From Actinacidiphila cocklensis (GTDB lineage: Bacteria; Actinomycetota; Actinomycetes; Streptomycetales; Streptomycetaceae): DNA of 64,000 nt. Below the pieces are notes generated by a model. The model was given only the letters and a program-made list of their open reading frames with translations, had not been told where the DNA came from and made no database searches. Made by a program: the position numbers and the translations under genes. The stretch covers positions 114,611 through 178,610 of the forward strand of contig NZ_CAJSLV010000046.1 of the NCBI RefSeq assembly GCF_907177275.1, in the 5' to 3' direction. Positions 1-7,275 of the stretch are shown here, one piece after another. Within the stretch, counting starts at the first letter, position 1. Each line of letters starts with the position of its first letter.

Positions 1-602
1 TCGTCAGGTTCTGCCTGGCCATCACCGGCCACATCCCCAACGACCTCATCCTCGGCACCGGCATGTACAAGCGCGGGATCAGGGCGAACATCTTCGAGCC
101 CGCCGAAGGCTCCGACCCCAAGGACTCCGGCACCGGCTGGCTCGCCCGCTCCGCGATGAACGCCCGCATCGTCCGCGCCTACTACATCGCCCAGGAACTC
201 GCCCGGGCCATCGGGCAGCGCGGCCTGGCCCTGCGCATCGCCGCCGGCACCCTCACCGGTGAAGCCGCCGGGCAGGTCATCGAGCCGGTCGACGTCGAGA
301 CCGTCGTCGACCACCTGCGCGCCATCTGGCCCGACGGCGCGACCGCCGTGCACTCCCACCGCCTCGTCGAGGCACTGGTCGCCTACCGGCCCGAGCTGTA
401 CGGCCCATGGATCAGCACCGACCCCACCCTGACCGACCGGGAGATCCAGGCCGCCAGCTCCGCGACCCTGTCCGCGGCACTGCGCCCGTACAAGGTGGCC
501 ACCGCGCAGATCACCATCCGGGACTGCTGCGGCGGCGCCAAAGGCGTCCGCTGGACCGACATCCCCGAGGCCGCCACCGACCCCGAAGACGACGACGAGT
601 AG
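1..602 (+). CDS. FtsK/SpoIIIE-type DNA translocase, 3' fragment
   Basis: The reading frame is open from the left edge (first full codon at position 3) to the TAG at 600-602, so only the last 200 or so residues are present. The visible start of the fragment reads LGTGMYKRGIRANIF, the stretch near the end of the RecA-like ATPase domain in FtsK/TraB-type proteins of actinobacterial plasmids, integrative elements and some phages. The C-terminal part (VWP/IWPDG, ALRPYKV, GVRWTDI) resembles the small winged-helix DNA-binding region that ends many of these proteins. The Walker motifs lie outside the window. Family knowledge: these are hexameric dsDNA pumps, used for conjugation in Streptomyces. Its role next to phage late genes is inferred, not shown. 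An acidic tail (DPEDDDE) closes the protein. Confidence 0.75.
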   Translation, partial: VRFCLAITGHIPNDLILGTGMYKRGIRANIFEPAEGSDPKDSGTGWLARSAMNARIVRAYYIAQELARAIGQRGLALRIAAGTLTGEAAGQVIEPVDVETVVDHLRAIWPDGATAVHSHRLVEALVAYRPELYGPWISTDPTLTDREIQAASSATLSAALRPYKVATAQITIRDCCGGAKGVRWTDIPEAATDPEDDDE

Positions 603-784
603 CCCAGCCCGGTTTCACCCCAACCCGAAACCGGTTTCGACCCCGATATCCCCGCCACGGTCACCTGACCTGCGGTGATATCGGGTTTCGAGGTCCACAT
701 CAGGGTGCCCCCGATCGGCCGTATGAGCCGCCGATCCCGGTCGTCCGCCTGTCGGCGGCTCATACGTACCCGTAGAGTGCAGCG
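603..784. repeat. intergenic region with three nested palindromes
   Basis: This 180-bp gap after the translocase gene holds three separate dyads. CGAAACCGGTTTCG (626-639) is a 14-bp perfect palindrome. CCCGATATC (642-650) and GATATCGGG (677-685) form 9-bp perfect arms. CGTATGAGCCGCCGA (720-734) and its exact complement (752-766) form 15-bp perfect arms around a 17-nt loop. There is no T-run after the last dyad, so a simple intrinsic terminator is not the whole explanation. A cis-acting DNA site (operator, transfer or recombination locus) is possible, but that is inference from position beside the translocase gene. Confidence 0.7.
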
Positions 785-1033
785 GTGTCTCTGAGATCGC
801 GCAAAGCGCTGACCGCCGCAGCGAGAATGCTCGCCGTCGACGCCTTCCTGATAGCCAGTTGGCGTTGGGGACGTCACTCAACCTGGAGCAGCATCACGCC
901 CTGGGCAATCGGCCTCCTCCTCCTCACCACCGGAATCGCGGCCTATACCTGGTGGTGGCACAGCGACCCCCAGCGCCAGGACAGGGCGCGCATACTCCGC
1001 GAGGAGCGCGCCGCCCGGCAACAGCTCAAATGA
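785..1033 (+). CDS. small membrane protein, unknown function
   Basis: An 82-residue protein with a GTG start at 785. It has a basic N-terminus, one clear hydrophobic span (about residues 39-56, ending in TWWWHS), a possible weaker one near residues 10-25, and a charged arginine- and glutamate-rich tail (ILREERAARQQLK). The ribosome-binding site is weak. It follows the translocase gene, a position where Streptomyces conjugative elements often carry small spread (Spd) membrane proteins, but no specific similarity is recognised. Function unknown. Confidence 0.45.
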   Translation: MSLRSRKALTAAARMLAVDAFLIASWRWGRHSTWSSITPWAIGLLLLTTGIAAYTWWWHSDPQRQDRARILREERAARQQLK

Positions 1034-1070
1034 CACAGAGGCCCCGATAGCGTAGGGGCATCATGGGGGC

Positions 1071-1241
1071 ATGGAACCGCTGTACGTCCCCGCTGGCCAC
1101 ATGTCCGCCCCGCAGGTCGCCACCACCCTCGCTAGCGCGTGGGCCTGCGCGCTTGGCGCCTCGCGGATCTAACGGCAGCCCCGGAGCCTTGCCATGTCGG
1201 AAGCACTCGCCGACCGCGGCCAGGAGACCGGCAGCGAGTAA
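1071..1241 (+). pseudogene. decayed copy of the small HTH gene at 3703
   Basis: The first 33 bases from the ATG at 1071 match those at 3703 at 30 positions, giving the same start peptide MEPLYVPAGHM, followed by QVATTLA against QVASTLG. The frame then runs into a stop at 1170-1172. Similarity resumes in another frame (LARGP.RLAPRGSNGSP against VARGRLTRAGGSP), indicating at least one frameshift, and a short tail in a third frame ends near 1241. This reads as a broken paralogue of the MerR/excisionase-like gene on the other side of the 1443-3579 cassette. Confidence 0.6.
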
Positions 1242-1442
1242 CTCCAGGTAAAAGAGGCAGGGAGGCGCCCGCGGGATTGGCCGGCTCAGCCCCGAACCGA
1301 GCACTTCTGAGAGGACACTCAGACCCATGATCGTGGGGCCACCGGCACCACACCGGCCGTCGTCGACGGCCCTTCGTGAAGACTCGTCCACTGGTTGCTC
1401 TGTCGGTTGCTGTTCTGGTTTTCCTCTGCAAGTATCTGTTGC
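1242..1442. other. leader region of the three-gene cassette
   Basis: About 200 bp between the decayed HTH copy and the TIGR04255 gene. It is visibly more AT-rich than its surroundings, with T-rich stretches around 1395-1440 that would suit a promoter. No -35/-10 pair stands out clearly enough to place one. The TIGR04255 frame stays open upstream of 1443, but that extension is cysteine- and hydrophobic-rich and unlike the family, so it is treated as non-coding. Confidence 0.35.
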
Positions 1443-2234
1443 ATGGGTACACGTGAGATCTACCCGAACCCGCCCTTGGCCCTGACAGTCGTCGAGCTTC
1501 GGCACCCGGCCGCTCCCGCACTGAGCGACGCCGACCAGGCGTCGCTCAAGGCTGTCCTGACCAGCAGTTTTCCGCTCTTCAAGCCCGCCCATCGCATCAA
1601 CCTCACCGTGACTACCTCAGGTACTAGCCAGGAAAGGATCACCGACGCTCGCTACATGACACGCGACCACACCGCCTCGATCTCCTACCGGCCTGATGCC
1701 ATCGTGGTCGAGACCACCCGCTACAAGCGCCGCAGCGCACTGCGCGGTCTACTGCATCAAGCGGTGGAGGCTCGGCAGAAGGTTGCCCCGGTCGACGGCG
1801 TCGAACGCCTAGGCATCCGGTACATCAACGAAGTTCGGGCTCCGGACGTTGACGAAGCCAAGGACTGGGCACAGTGGATCTCCCCTGCGCTCACCGGGCT
1901 GATCAAGATCAAGACTGCCGATGATGGCGGCCCCCGAAACTGGCAGGGTCTGGCAGAGTTCGGCACCCCCGCATCGGGTGTCGTTCTGCGGCACGGGATC
2001 TTCGACGGCTACGCCGTCGACCCCACCGGCGACCTACGGCGGCCTACTCCCAATCCAGGCCCCTTCTATCTCATCGACATGGACTCCTTCTGGGCGTCCG
2101 AGGGCGATACTCAGGTGCTTGAGTGGGAATCCGTCGAGACGCGATTCGATGCAGCCGCGCTGTCCGCCAACGAGCTCTTCGAGCAACTGGTGACCGACGA
2201 ATACCGGAGAGAGGTACTGCGAGTTGAACACTGA
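1443..2234 (+). CDS. TIGR04255 family protein
   Basis: A 263-residue soluble protein. The N-terminus (YPNPPLALTVVELRHP) and the later GIRYINEV stretch fit the TIGR04255 family, a sporadically distributed prokaryotic family of unknown biochemical role often found in mobile regions. The ATG at 1443 was chosen because family similarity begins immediately after it. It is the first gene of a three-gene operon: the next gene starts inside it with an 11-bp overlap. Codon use is less GC-biased than in the phage genes to the right, pointing to recent transfer as cargo. A role in a defence or toxin-antitoxin-like system is inference from context only. Confidence 0.7.
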   Translation: MGTREIYPNPPLALTVVELRHPAAPALSDADQASLKAVLTSSFPLFKPAHRINLTVTTSGTSQERITDARYMTRDHTASISYRPDAIVVETTRYKRRSALRGLLHQAVEARQKVAPVDGVERLGIRYINEVRAPDVDEAKDWAQWISPALTGLIKIKTADDGGPRNWQGLAEFGTPASGVVLRHGIFDGYAVDPTGDLRRPTPNPGPFYLIDMDSFWASEGDTQVLEWESVETRFDAAALSANELFEQLVTDEYRREVLRVEH

Positions 2235-2874
2235 CATCCGCCGTCCGCTGCCAGCTCCAACCGCACCGACCAAGGACTTGATCGAGCGGTCGGGCCCTGC
2301 GACGACCACTGCCTCGCAACTGTCCGACCTTGCCGAAGCCGCCGGGTCTCTGCGCCTGGTCGCACGCTTTGCCCACGAGGACAAGATCGAGCACCACCAG
2401 ACCGAGCTGTTTAGAGCCTGGCAACAGCGCACCGCTGTGCGTGGCAGGTCCGCTCCGTCGCCGCTACTGGACGAATTGGCTGACCTGGGCTTCGCATGGC
2501 GGGACGTAGCCCGCATGCTCGCGGTCAGTGTCCCGGCCGTGCAGAAGTGGCGTCGCTCAGGAGGCGTGACTGGCGAGAACCGCCGACGCCTGGCAGGGCT
2601 GCTCGCCATGTGCGATGAGATCACCACCCGCTACCACGTCCAGGAGATCGCGTCGTGGTTCGAGATGTCGATCGTGTCCGCTGCTCCCGTCACTCCGGCC
2701 GACATGTACGCGGCCGGCAGGCCCGAACTCGTCCTGGAGTACGCCAGCGGACACACCGATCCCGAGCAAATCCTCACGGCTTACGACCCCGACTGGCGCG
2801 AGCACTTCCGCTCCAACTTCGAGGTCTACGTTGAAGCCGACGGGGAGATGTCGATCCGCCCGAAAGGCCAGTAA
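2224..2874 (+). CDS. HTH protein, XRE/ParS-antitoxin-like
   Basis: A 216-residue protein starting at TTG 2224, preceded by GGAGAGAGG about 10 nt upstream and overlapping the TIGR04255 gene by 11 bp, so the two are translationally coupled. Residues about 85-115 form a convincing helix-turn-helix (FAWRDVARMLAVSVPAVQKW). The following stretch (ENRRRLAGLLAMCDEI) and the C-terminal region with DPEQILTAYDPDW recall the layout of Xre/MbcA/ParS-type antitoxins, which have an N-terminal DNA-binding domain and a C-terminal partner-binding domain. That comparison is by eye and unconfirmed. The likely job is regulating or binding the products of its operon. Confidence 0.55.
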   Translation: MNTDIRRPLPAPTAPTKDLIERSGPATTTASQLSDLAEAAGSLRLVARFAHEDKIEHHQTELFRAWQQRTAVRGRSAPSPLLDELADLGFAWRDVARMLAVSVPAVQKWRRSGGVTGENRRRLAGLLAMCDEITTRYHVQEIASWFEMSIVSAAPVTPADMYAAGRPELVLEYASGHTDPEQILTAYDPDWREHFRSNFEVYVEADGEMSIRPKGQ

Positions 2875-2877
2875 GGC

Positions 2878-3579
2878 GTGATCCACGAAATGGAGAAGCC
2901 GCAGAGCCCCGGCGAGTTGTACCTGGCCCGGGGCGATGAGGTTTCCGCTGTCCGCCCGATCCTCACCGGAGACGTGTTCGCAGACGTGAACGTCTGCGAC
3001 ACGGACGGAAGCACGGCCGGGCGGGCAGTCATGATCCTGGACCACCCATGCTCCCTGCGACTCGACGGCACCACCCTGGCGCCGCGGTTGACGGTCGCGG
3101 AAGTCCAGCCGGGCCCGATTGGCTCATGGCGCGGCTCCTACAACCGGATGTTCCTCCCGGACCTGCCCCTCGGGACGGACCCCGGCGAACCCCACGCTGC
3201 GGCCTACTTCGACAACTGTTTCCAGGTCACGCCGCAACAGCTTGAAGCAGGCAACCGCCTCGCCTGTCTGAGCACCGAGGGCATCAACTTGCTCCTACAG
3301 CGGCGCGTCCACCACTTCAGTCGCGTCGTCATCCCAACCTTCGAATTCCAGAACGCCAATGCCGGCGTGTACGAGGAGGCGGACCTGCTTGAGGAGTGGT
3401 GCGAGCTCCGCGAGAGGGACGGCGTCAAGACCAACGACGCCGCGAAAGAATGCATGGAGTGGCTGCGCGAGCAGGTCAGCGGCGGCCGGCGCCAGGACCT
3501 GCTCAAGGACCCGCAGAAGCGGAGCGCGATCCGCAGGGAGATGCGTGCGCGGATCAGGTCTCTCGGACCCCACTCCTGA
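2878..3579 (+). CDS. unrecognised third gene of the TIGR04255 cassette
   Basis: A 233-residue protein starting at GTG 2878, three bases after the previous stop; an ATG at 2890 is an alternative. No named family is recognised. Visible features: an N-terminal beta-rich half with GDVFADVNV and AVMILDHPCSLR, a central LLQRRVHHFSRVVIP stretch, and a strongly charged helical C-terminus (RRQDLLKDPQKRSAIRREM). There is no signal peptide or membrane segment. Tight spacing with the TIGR04255 and HTH genes implies a shared function. An effector or toxin role is conceivable but unsupported by any catalytic motif seen here. Confidence 0.5.
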   Translation: MIHEMEKPQSPGELYLARGDEVSAVRPILTGDVFADVNVCDTDGSTAGRAVMILDHPCSLRLDGTTLAPRLTVAEVQPGPIGSWRGSYNRMFLPDLPLGTDPGEPHAAAYFDNCFQVTPQQLEAGNRLACLSTEGINLLLQRRVHHFSRVVIPTFEFQNANAGVYEEADLLEEWCELRERDGVKTNDAAKECMEWLREQVSGGRRQDLLKDPQKRSAIRREMRARIRSLGPHS

Positions 3580-3702
3580 GCCCACATGACCCGCATCCCT
3601 CAGACCGCATCACGACCGCTGTTGGAGCCCCGTGACCGGGTCCTCCCCGATCGTTCACAGACGGCTCGTCGGCCAACCCTGGCGGCCCGCCACACTGGAC
3701 GC

Positions 3703-3894
3703 ATGGAGCCCCTGTACGTCCCCGCCGGCCACATGACCACTCGGCAGGTCGCGAGCACGCTCGGGATCGGACCATCCGGCGTCCGCCAGCTCGTCGCCCG
3801 CGGCCGGCTGACGCGCGCCGGAGGCAGCCCTCGCCAGCCGTACTACGACACCGCCCAGGTGCTCGCCATCCTCGCCGAACGCGTGGCAGCTTGA
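3703..3894 (+). CDS. small MerR/excisionase-like HTH protein
   Basis: A 63-residue protein. The ATG at 3703 is chosen because the degenerate copy at 1071 starts with the same peptide MEPLYVPAGHM. The body (MTTRQVASTLGIGPSGVRQL, then VARGRLTRAG) is a winged-helix DNA-binding fold of the MerR/excisionase type, with a predicted wing after the recognition helix. Such proteins in actinobacterial mobile elements usually act as excisionases or small transcription factors. The gene closes the cargo zone on the right, and the next gene is convergent, 7 bp away. Confidence 0.6.
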   Translation: MEPLYVPAGHMTTRQVASTLGIGPSGVRQLVARGRLTRAGGSPRQPYYDTAQVLAILAERVAA

Positions 3895-3901
3895 CAGCAG
3901 G

Positions 3902-4453
3902 TCAGCAGCGGTGTGACGATCTTTCCGCAGACGTATGCCACAACGAGGCCCCGCCATCGCGCGGGGCTTCGGCATGCAGGGGGTCGCCAGCCGAGTTCAC
4001 GGTGGGCACCGGATACTTCGCCAGAGCCTTCTCGCCGAGCCGCTGAAAGTGGAGCCAAGGGTCTCTGCCGTGGTTGCGCCGGTCCTGAATGACGTACCTC
4101 GCATGGAAGTAGACATCGGCGTACAGCCAACCCCACTCCTTGAACACCAAGGAACGCTTGATAAAGCGCTCCTCCACGTACAGGCCGAGGATGTCGAACA
4201 TGGCTATGGCGCTTACGGCCTTCTGATAGTCGTCCGACTTCCACCTCCGCATACCTATCGCGTCGTCGAGTCCGTTGATCTGCTCTCGCAACAGAGTGCG
4301 ACCGGTTTGCATGTCCGGACGACTCAGCTTCTCGTGCAGGTCAAGGAACAGGTCCCGCTTCTGCCGCTTCATGGTCCGCGCAAGGGCGTACCCGCTCACC
4401 ACGGCCGATGCGCCAGCAGCAGACGCCGCGAAGATCGCAACACCTTCAGTCAT
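3902..4453 (-). CDS. membrane-anchored protein of unknown function
   Basis: A 183-residue protein on the minus strand (ATG complement at 4453). Residues about 4-27 are hydrophobic and likely a membrane anchor. The soluble part is helical and charged (LFLDLHEKLSRPDMQTGRTL, then FDILGLYVEERFIK), a pattern seen in DUF4760-like bacterial membrane proteins that carry a single N-terminal helix. It is transcribed against the flanking phage genes and ends 7 bp from the HTH gene. Its composition is less GC-rich than the late genes. It may be a lysogeny-expressed cargo (moron) gene; this is inference. Confidence 0.5.
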   Translation of the reverse strand: MTEGVAIFAASAAGASAVVSGYALARTMKRQKRDLFLDLHEKLSRPDMQTGRTLLREQINGLDDAIGMRRWKSDDYQKAVSAIAMFDILGLYVEERFIKRSLVFKEWGWLYADVYFHARYVIQDRRNHGRDPWLHFQRLGEKALAKYPVPTVNSAGDPLHAEAPRDGGASLWHTSAERSSHRC

Positions 4454-4587
4454 ACATCCAGGTAAAGCGCATGATCATGGTTGGCGCCACAGATGCTGAG
4501 CCGCGCGGGGCGCTGTCTGCATGTGAGCGGAGGTACTGCGGCCAGCGCCCTCCGCAGTGACACAGCACCACCACTGCGAGGTGAGCC

Positions 4588-4848
4588 GTGAGCAGCACAT
4601 CTGATCGTGGTTACGGCGCTGACCACCAAGCCATCCGCAAGGTGCTGCTCGACGAGGCCTACGGCCAGCCCTGCCACCACTGCGGCCACCCGATGCTCAA
4701 GGGCCAGGCGCTCGACCTCGACCACACTGCCGACCGCACCGGCTACAGGGGCTTCGCTCACGCATCGTGCAACCGGCGCGACGGCGCACGGCGCGGCAAC
4801 GCCCGTCGTCGCAGGTCAGCCAGCCTGCGCACCTCCGAGCCCTGGTGA
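4588..4848 (+). CDS. HNH endonuclease
   Basis: An 86-residue protein starting at GTG 4588. The zinc-binding knuckle CHHCG, the LDLDH motif carrying the catalytic histidine, and HASCNRRDGARRG at the C-terminal side make a compact HNH domain. Family knowledge: in HK97-type cos phages a small HNH nuclease sits next to cos and terminase and is needed with the large terminase for specific cos cleavage. The position here, just before the terminase genes with a 270-bp gap, fits that role. Confidence 0.85.
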   Translation: MSSTSDRGYGADHQAIRKVLLDEAYGQPCHHCGHPMLKGQALDLDHTADRTGYRGFAHASCNRRDGARRGNARRRRSASLRTSEPW

Positions 4849-5119
4849 GCCAGGCGAAACGGACATAGCAGGGCAGGAAGGGGCGAGGGGGGCGGGTCGG
4901 GTACGGGGAAACGATCTTGCCCTGACCCCGCCCCCAGTCAAAAAATCTCTCCCCGACGTTCTTCTTAGCGGCACGCGCAGAAACCCCTTTTCTCCTGAAA
5001 GGGGGTTGGAATTTCGATTCTGGCGATTCGCCTGCATCCCGGTTTCCGGTGGGCTGTTCTTCGCCTTCACCTAGGTTCGCGCAGGTCAGGGGCTGCGTCA
5101 AGTAGTTCCGGGGGTCGAA
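4849..5119. other. putative cos/packaging region
   Basis: A 270-bp gap between the HNH and small terminase genes with no convincing gene. It contains an AT-rich patch (about 4935-5015) unusual for this genome and a hairpin at 4981-5007 (AACCCCTTT paired with AAAGGGGGTT, one bulged G). Position and composition suit a cos site, which in related phages lies exactly between these two genes. The cut position cannot be read from the sequence alone. Confidence 0.4.
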
Positions 5120-5554
5120 TTGAAGAAAGATTGCGAGACCTGCGGGAATTCCTTCGACGCTAAGCGGCGCACGGCAAAGTACTGCTCGGGGAAGTGCCGC
5201 GTACAGGCACAGCGCGGCTCTACGGGCACAACCAGCACGGTCGTCGCCTTCGGGATCGTGCCCCAGTTGCCGGCGGAGCCAGAGCCGGAGCGTCGGGCGG
5301 GGCCACTGGAGACCGCGGCGTTCCAGGAGCTGGACGCCGTCAGTCGCGCGGAGACGCTCGCCGGCGGGGTGGTGCTCGCGCTGGCGCGGCGTATCGACCA
5401 GGCAGGCCCGGACGACACCGGAAGCAGTTTCGCGGCCCTGACGAAGGAGCTGCGGGCCGCGCTGGCCGCCGCCGTGGCCGGTGCCGAGCAGGACGACGAG
5501 ATCGACCGCGCGCGCAAGCAGATGGAGGCGAAGCGGCGTGGCCGAGCTGGTTAG
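5120..5554 (+). CDS. putative terminase small subunit with zinc knuckle
   Basis: A 144-residue protein starting at TTG 5120. The N-terminus carries a four-cysteine knuckle (CETCGNSF, then YCSGKCR), followed by a proline-rich linker and a helical, acidic-basic C-terminal half (residues about 70-140). Gene order places it as the small terminase, the DNA-recognition partner of the large subunit. Small terminases are poorly conserved, so the call rests mainly on position. The last 17 bases overlap the large terminase gene. Confidence 0.6.
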   Translation: MKKDCETCGNSFDAKRRTAKYCSGKCRVQAQRGSTGTTSTVVAFGIVPQLPAEPEPERRAGPLETAAFQELDAVSRAETLAGGVVLALARRIDQAGPDDTGSSFAALTKELRAALAAAVAGAEQDDEIDRARKQMEAKRRGRAG

Positions 5555-7037
5555 GCCCACGCACTTCTGGGTGCCGGAGCACGTCGACACCTACGGGCCT
5601 CAGGTCGCGGACCTGTGCCGTCTGGCGAAGTTCGAGCCGGACCCCGAGCAGCAGATGGGGCTGGACGCCATCTTCGCGGTGGATGAGGCCGACAAGGTCG
5701 CGGCGCTGGAGGCCGCGGTCGTCGTGGGCCGACAGAACATGAAGACGGGCCTGTTCAAGATGGCCACGATCGGCTGGCTGTTCCTGCTGGATCAGCGCCT
5801 GGTCGTCTGGAGCGCCCACGAGTTCCGGACGAGCCAGGAGGCGTTCCGGGACATGGAAGAGCTGATCATGGGGACGCCGCAGTTCGCCAAGCGGGTGAAG
5901 CAGATTCACCGCGGCAACGGTGATGAGGCGATCGAGCTGTTCGACGACCGGCGGCTGATCTTCAAGGCGCGGACGAAGAGCGGCGGCCGTGGGCTCAGCG
6001 GAGACAAGATCATTCTTGATGAGGGCTTCGCGCTCCAGCCATCGCACATGGGCAGCCTCTTCCCCACGCTGGCGGCCCGGCCGGATCCACAGGTTGTGTA
6101 CGGGAGTTCGGCCGGGAAGGTCGAGTCGGGCGTGCTGCGGGCCATCCGGGACCGCGGTCGGACCGGCGGGGACCCGTCGCTCGCGTACATCGAGTACTGC
6201 GCGCCGCCCCCGAAAGAGGCGTGCGCGGACGGCGAGAACTGCACGCATGCCCGGGACGTGCAGGGGTGCGGCTGCGACAACATGGAGTTGATCAAGGCCG
6301 CCAACCCCGCGATCGGGCGCCGGATCACCGTGTCCTACGTGAGGGGTGAGCGCCGCGCGCTGCCGCCGGCCGAGTTTGCGCGCGAGCGGATGGGCTGGTG
6401 GGACGACCCGATCGGCAGCGAAGTCCCGATCAAGCCCGCCGAGTGGACGGCGTGCCTCGATGAGGAGTCGCGGCGCACGGGCTCGGTGGCGCTGGCGGTG
6501 GACATCACCCCGGACCGGTCGGTGTCCAGCATCGCGATCTCCGGGCGCCGGGCGGACGGCCTGGTGCACGGCGAGGTGATCGAGCACCGGGCCGGTACGG
6601 GCTGGGTGGTCGACCGGATCGTCGAGCTGTTCAAGACGGTCCAGCCGACGCCGGTGGCGCTGGTCATCGACCCGGCCGGCCCGGCCGGGTCACTGGAGAA
6701 GAAGCTCCTGGAGAAGGGCTTCAGCACCGACAAGGAACTGCTGCCGGGGGCGTGGCGGCTGCACTTCATGGGGTCGCGCGAGTACGCGCAGGCGTGCGGG
6801 GCGCTGGCGGACGACATCGCCAACGGCGAGTTCCGGCACATCGGCCAGGCCCCGCTGGACACCGCGGTGGAGGGCGTGGCCACGCGGCCGCTGGCGGAGG
6901 CGTGGGCCTGGTCCCGCGGCAAGAGCGGCGCGACGATCGCGCCGCTGGTCGCGGTCACCCTGGCCCGCCACGGTCACGCCACGTTCGGAGTCACAGAGCC
7001 CGTGGCGCCCTTCGCGCTCTTCGGAAAAGGGAGGTAA
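5538..7037 (+). CDS. terminase large subunit
   Basis: A 499-residue protein, the ATP-driven DNA packaging motor with nuclease activity. The GTG at 5538 is chosen since GGAG lies upstream and similarity begins with the THFWVPEHVDTYGP stretch. Motifs: a variant P-loop in VVVGRQNMKTGLF, Walker B IILDEGFAL, a cysteine-containing insertion (CADGENCTHARDVQGCGCD, about residues 230-250), and the RNase H-like nuclease aspartates in LAVDITPDRS and LVIDPAGPAG. The length fits the family. It is coupled by overlap to the small subunit and followed by a membrane peptide and the portal. Confidence 0.93.
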   Translation: MAELVRPTHFWVPEHVDTYGPQVADLCRLAKFEPDPEQQMGLDAIFAVDEADKVAALEAAVVVGRQNMKTGLFKMATIGWLFLLDQRLVVWSAHEFRTSQEAFRDMEELIMGTPQFAKRVKQIHRGNGDEAIELFDDRRLIFKARTKSGGRGLSGDKIILDEGFALQPSHMGSLFPTLAARPDPQVVYGSSAGKVESGVLRAIRDRGRTGGDPSLAYIEYCAPPPKEACADGENCTHARDVQGCGCDNMELIKAANPAIGRRITVSYVRGERRALPPAEFARERMGWWDDPIGSEVPIKPAEWTACLDEESRRTGSVALAVDITPDRSVSSIAISGRRADGLVHGEVIEHRAGTGWVVDRIVELFKTVQPTPVALVIDPAGPAGSLEKKLLEKGFSTDKELLPGAWRLHFMGSREYAQACGALADDIANGEFRHIGQAPLDTAVEGVATRPLAEAWAWSRGKSGATIAPLVAVTLARHGHATFGVTEPVAPFALFGKGR

Positions 7038-7041
7038 CGCC

Positions 7042-7275
7042 ATGGCTGTCGCACTGATCGAGCGCGTGCCGGTCGAGCGGATCAACGAGCAGGCCCAGCA
7101 GCTGCGATTCTGGCGGACCGTCGCGACGGTGCTGGCAGGCCTGCTGTGGGGGCTCGGCTGGCTCGCGGCGCGCAGCTGCGCGGTGGCCTGGCTGGCCGTC
7201 GCGTGGGCGGTCGCCGCGGTGCGCGTCGGGTGGGCCGACGCACGGCGGCCGCCCCGCGAGGGCGGGACCGGCTGA
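7042..7275 (+). CDS. small hydrophobic protein between terminase and portal
   Basis: A 77-residue protein with a charged N-terminal segment (ERVPVERINEQAQQLRFWR), two adjoining hydrophobic stretches (about residues 28-63), and a basic tail. An AGGTAA lies shortly upstream of the ATG. Its stop overlaps the portal start (TGATG). Small membrane proteins are often found here in actinophages; function unknown. Confidence 0.6.
   Translation: MAVALIERVPVERINEQAQQLRFWRTVATVLAGLLWGLGWLAARSCAVAWLAVAWAVAAVRVGWADARRPPREGGTG

Noticed and set aside
1395..1442. N-terminal extension of the TIGR04255 protein from 1395
   Set aside because: The extra 16 residues are unlike the family; ATG 1443 fits the family start.
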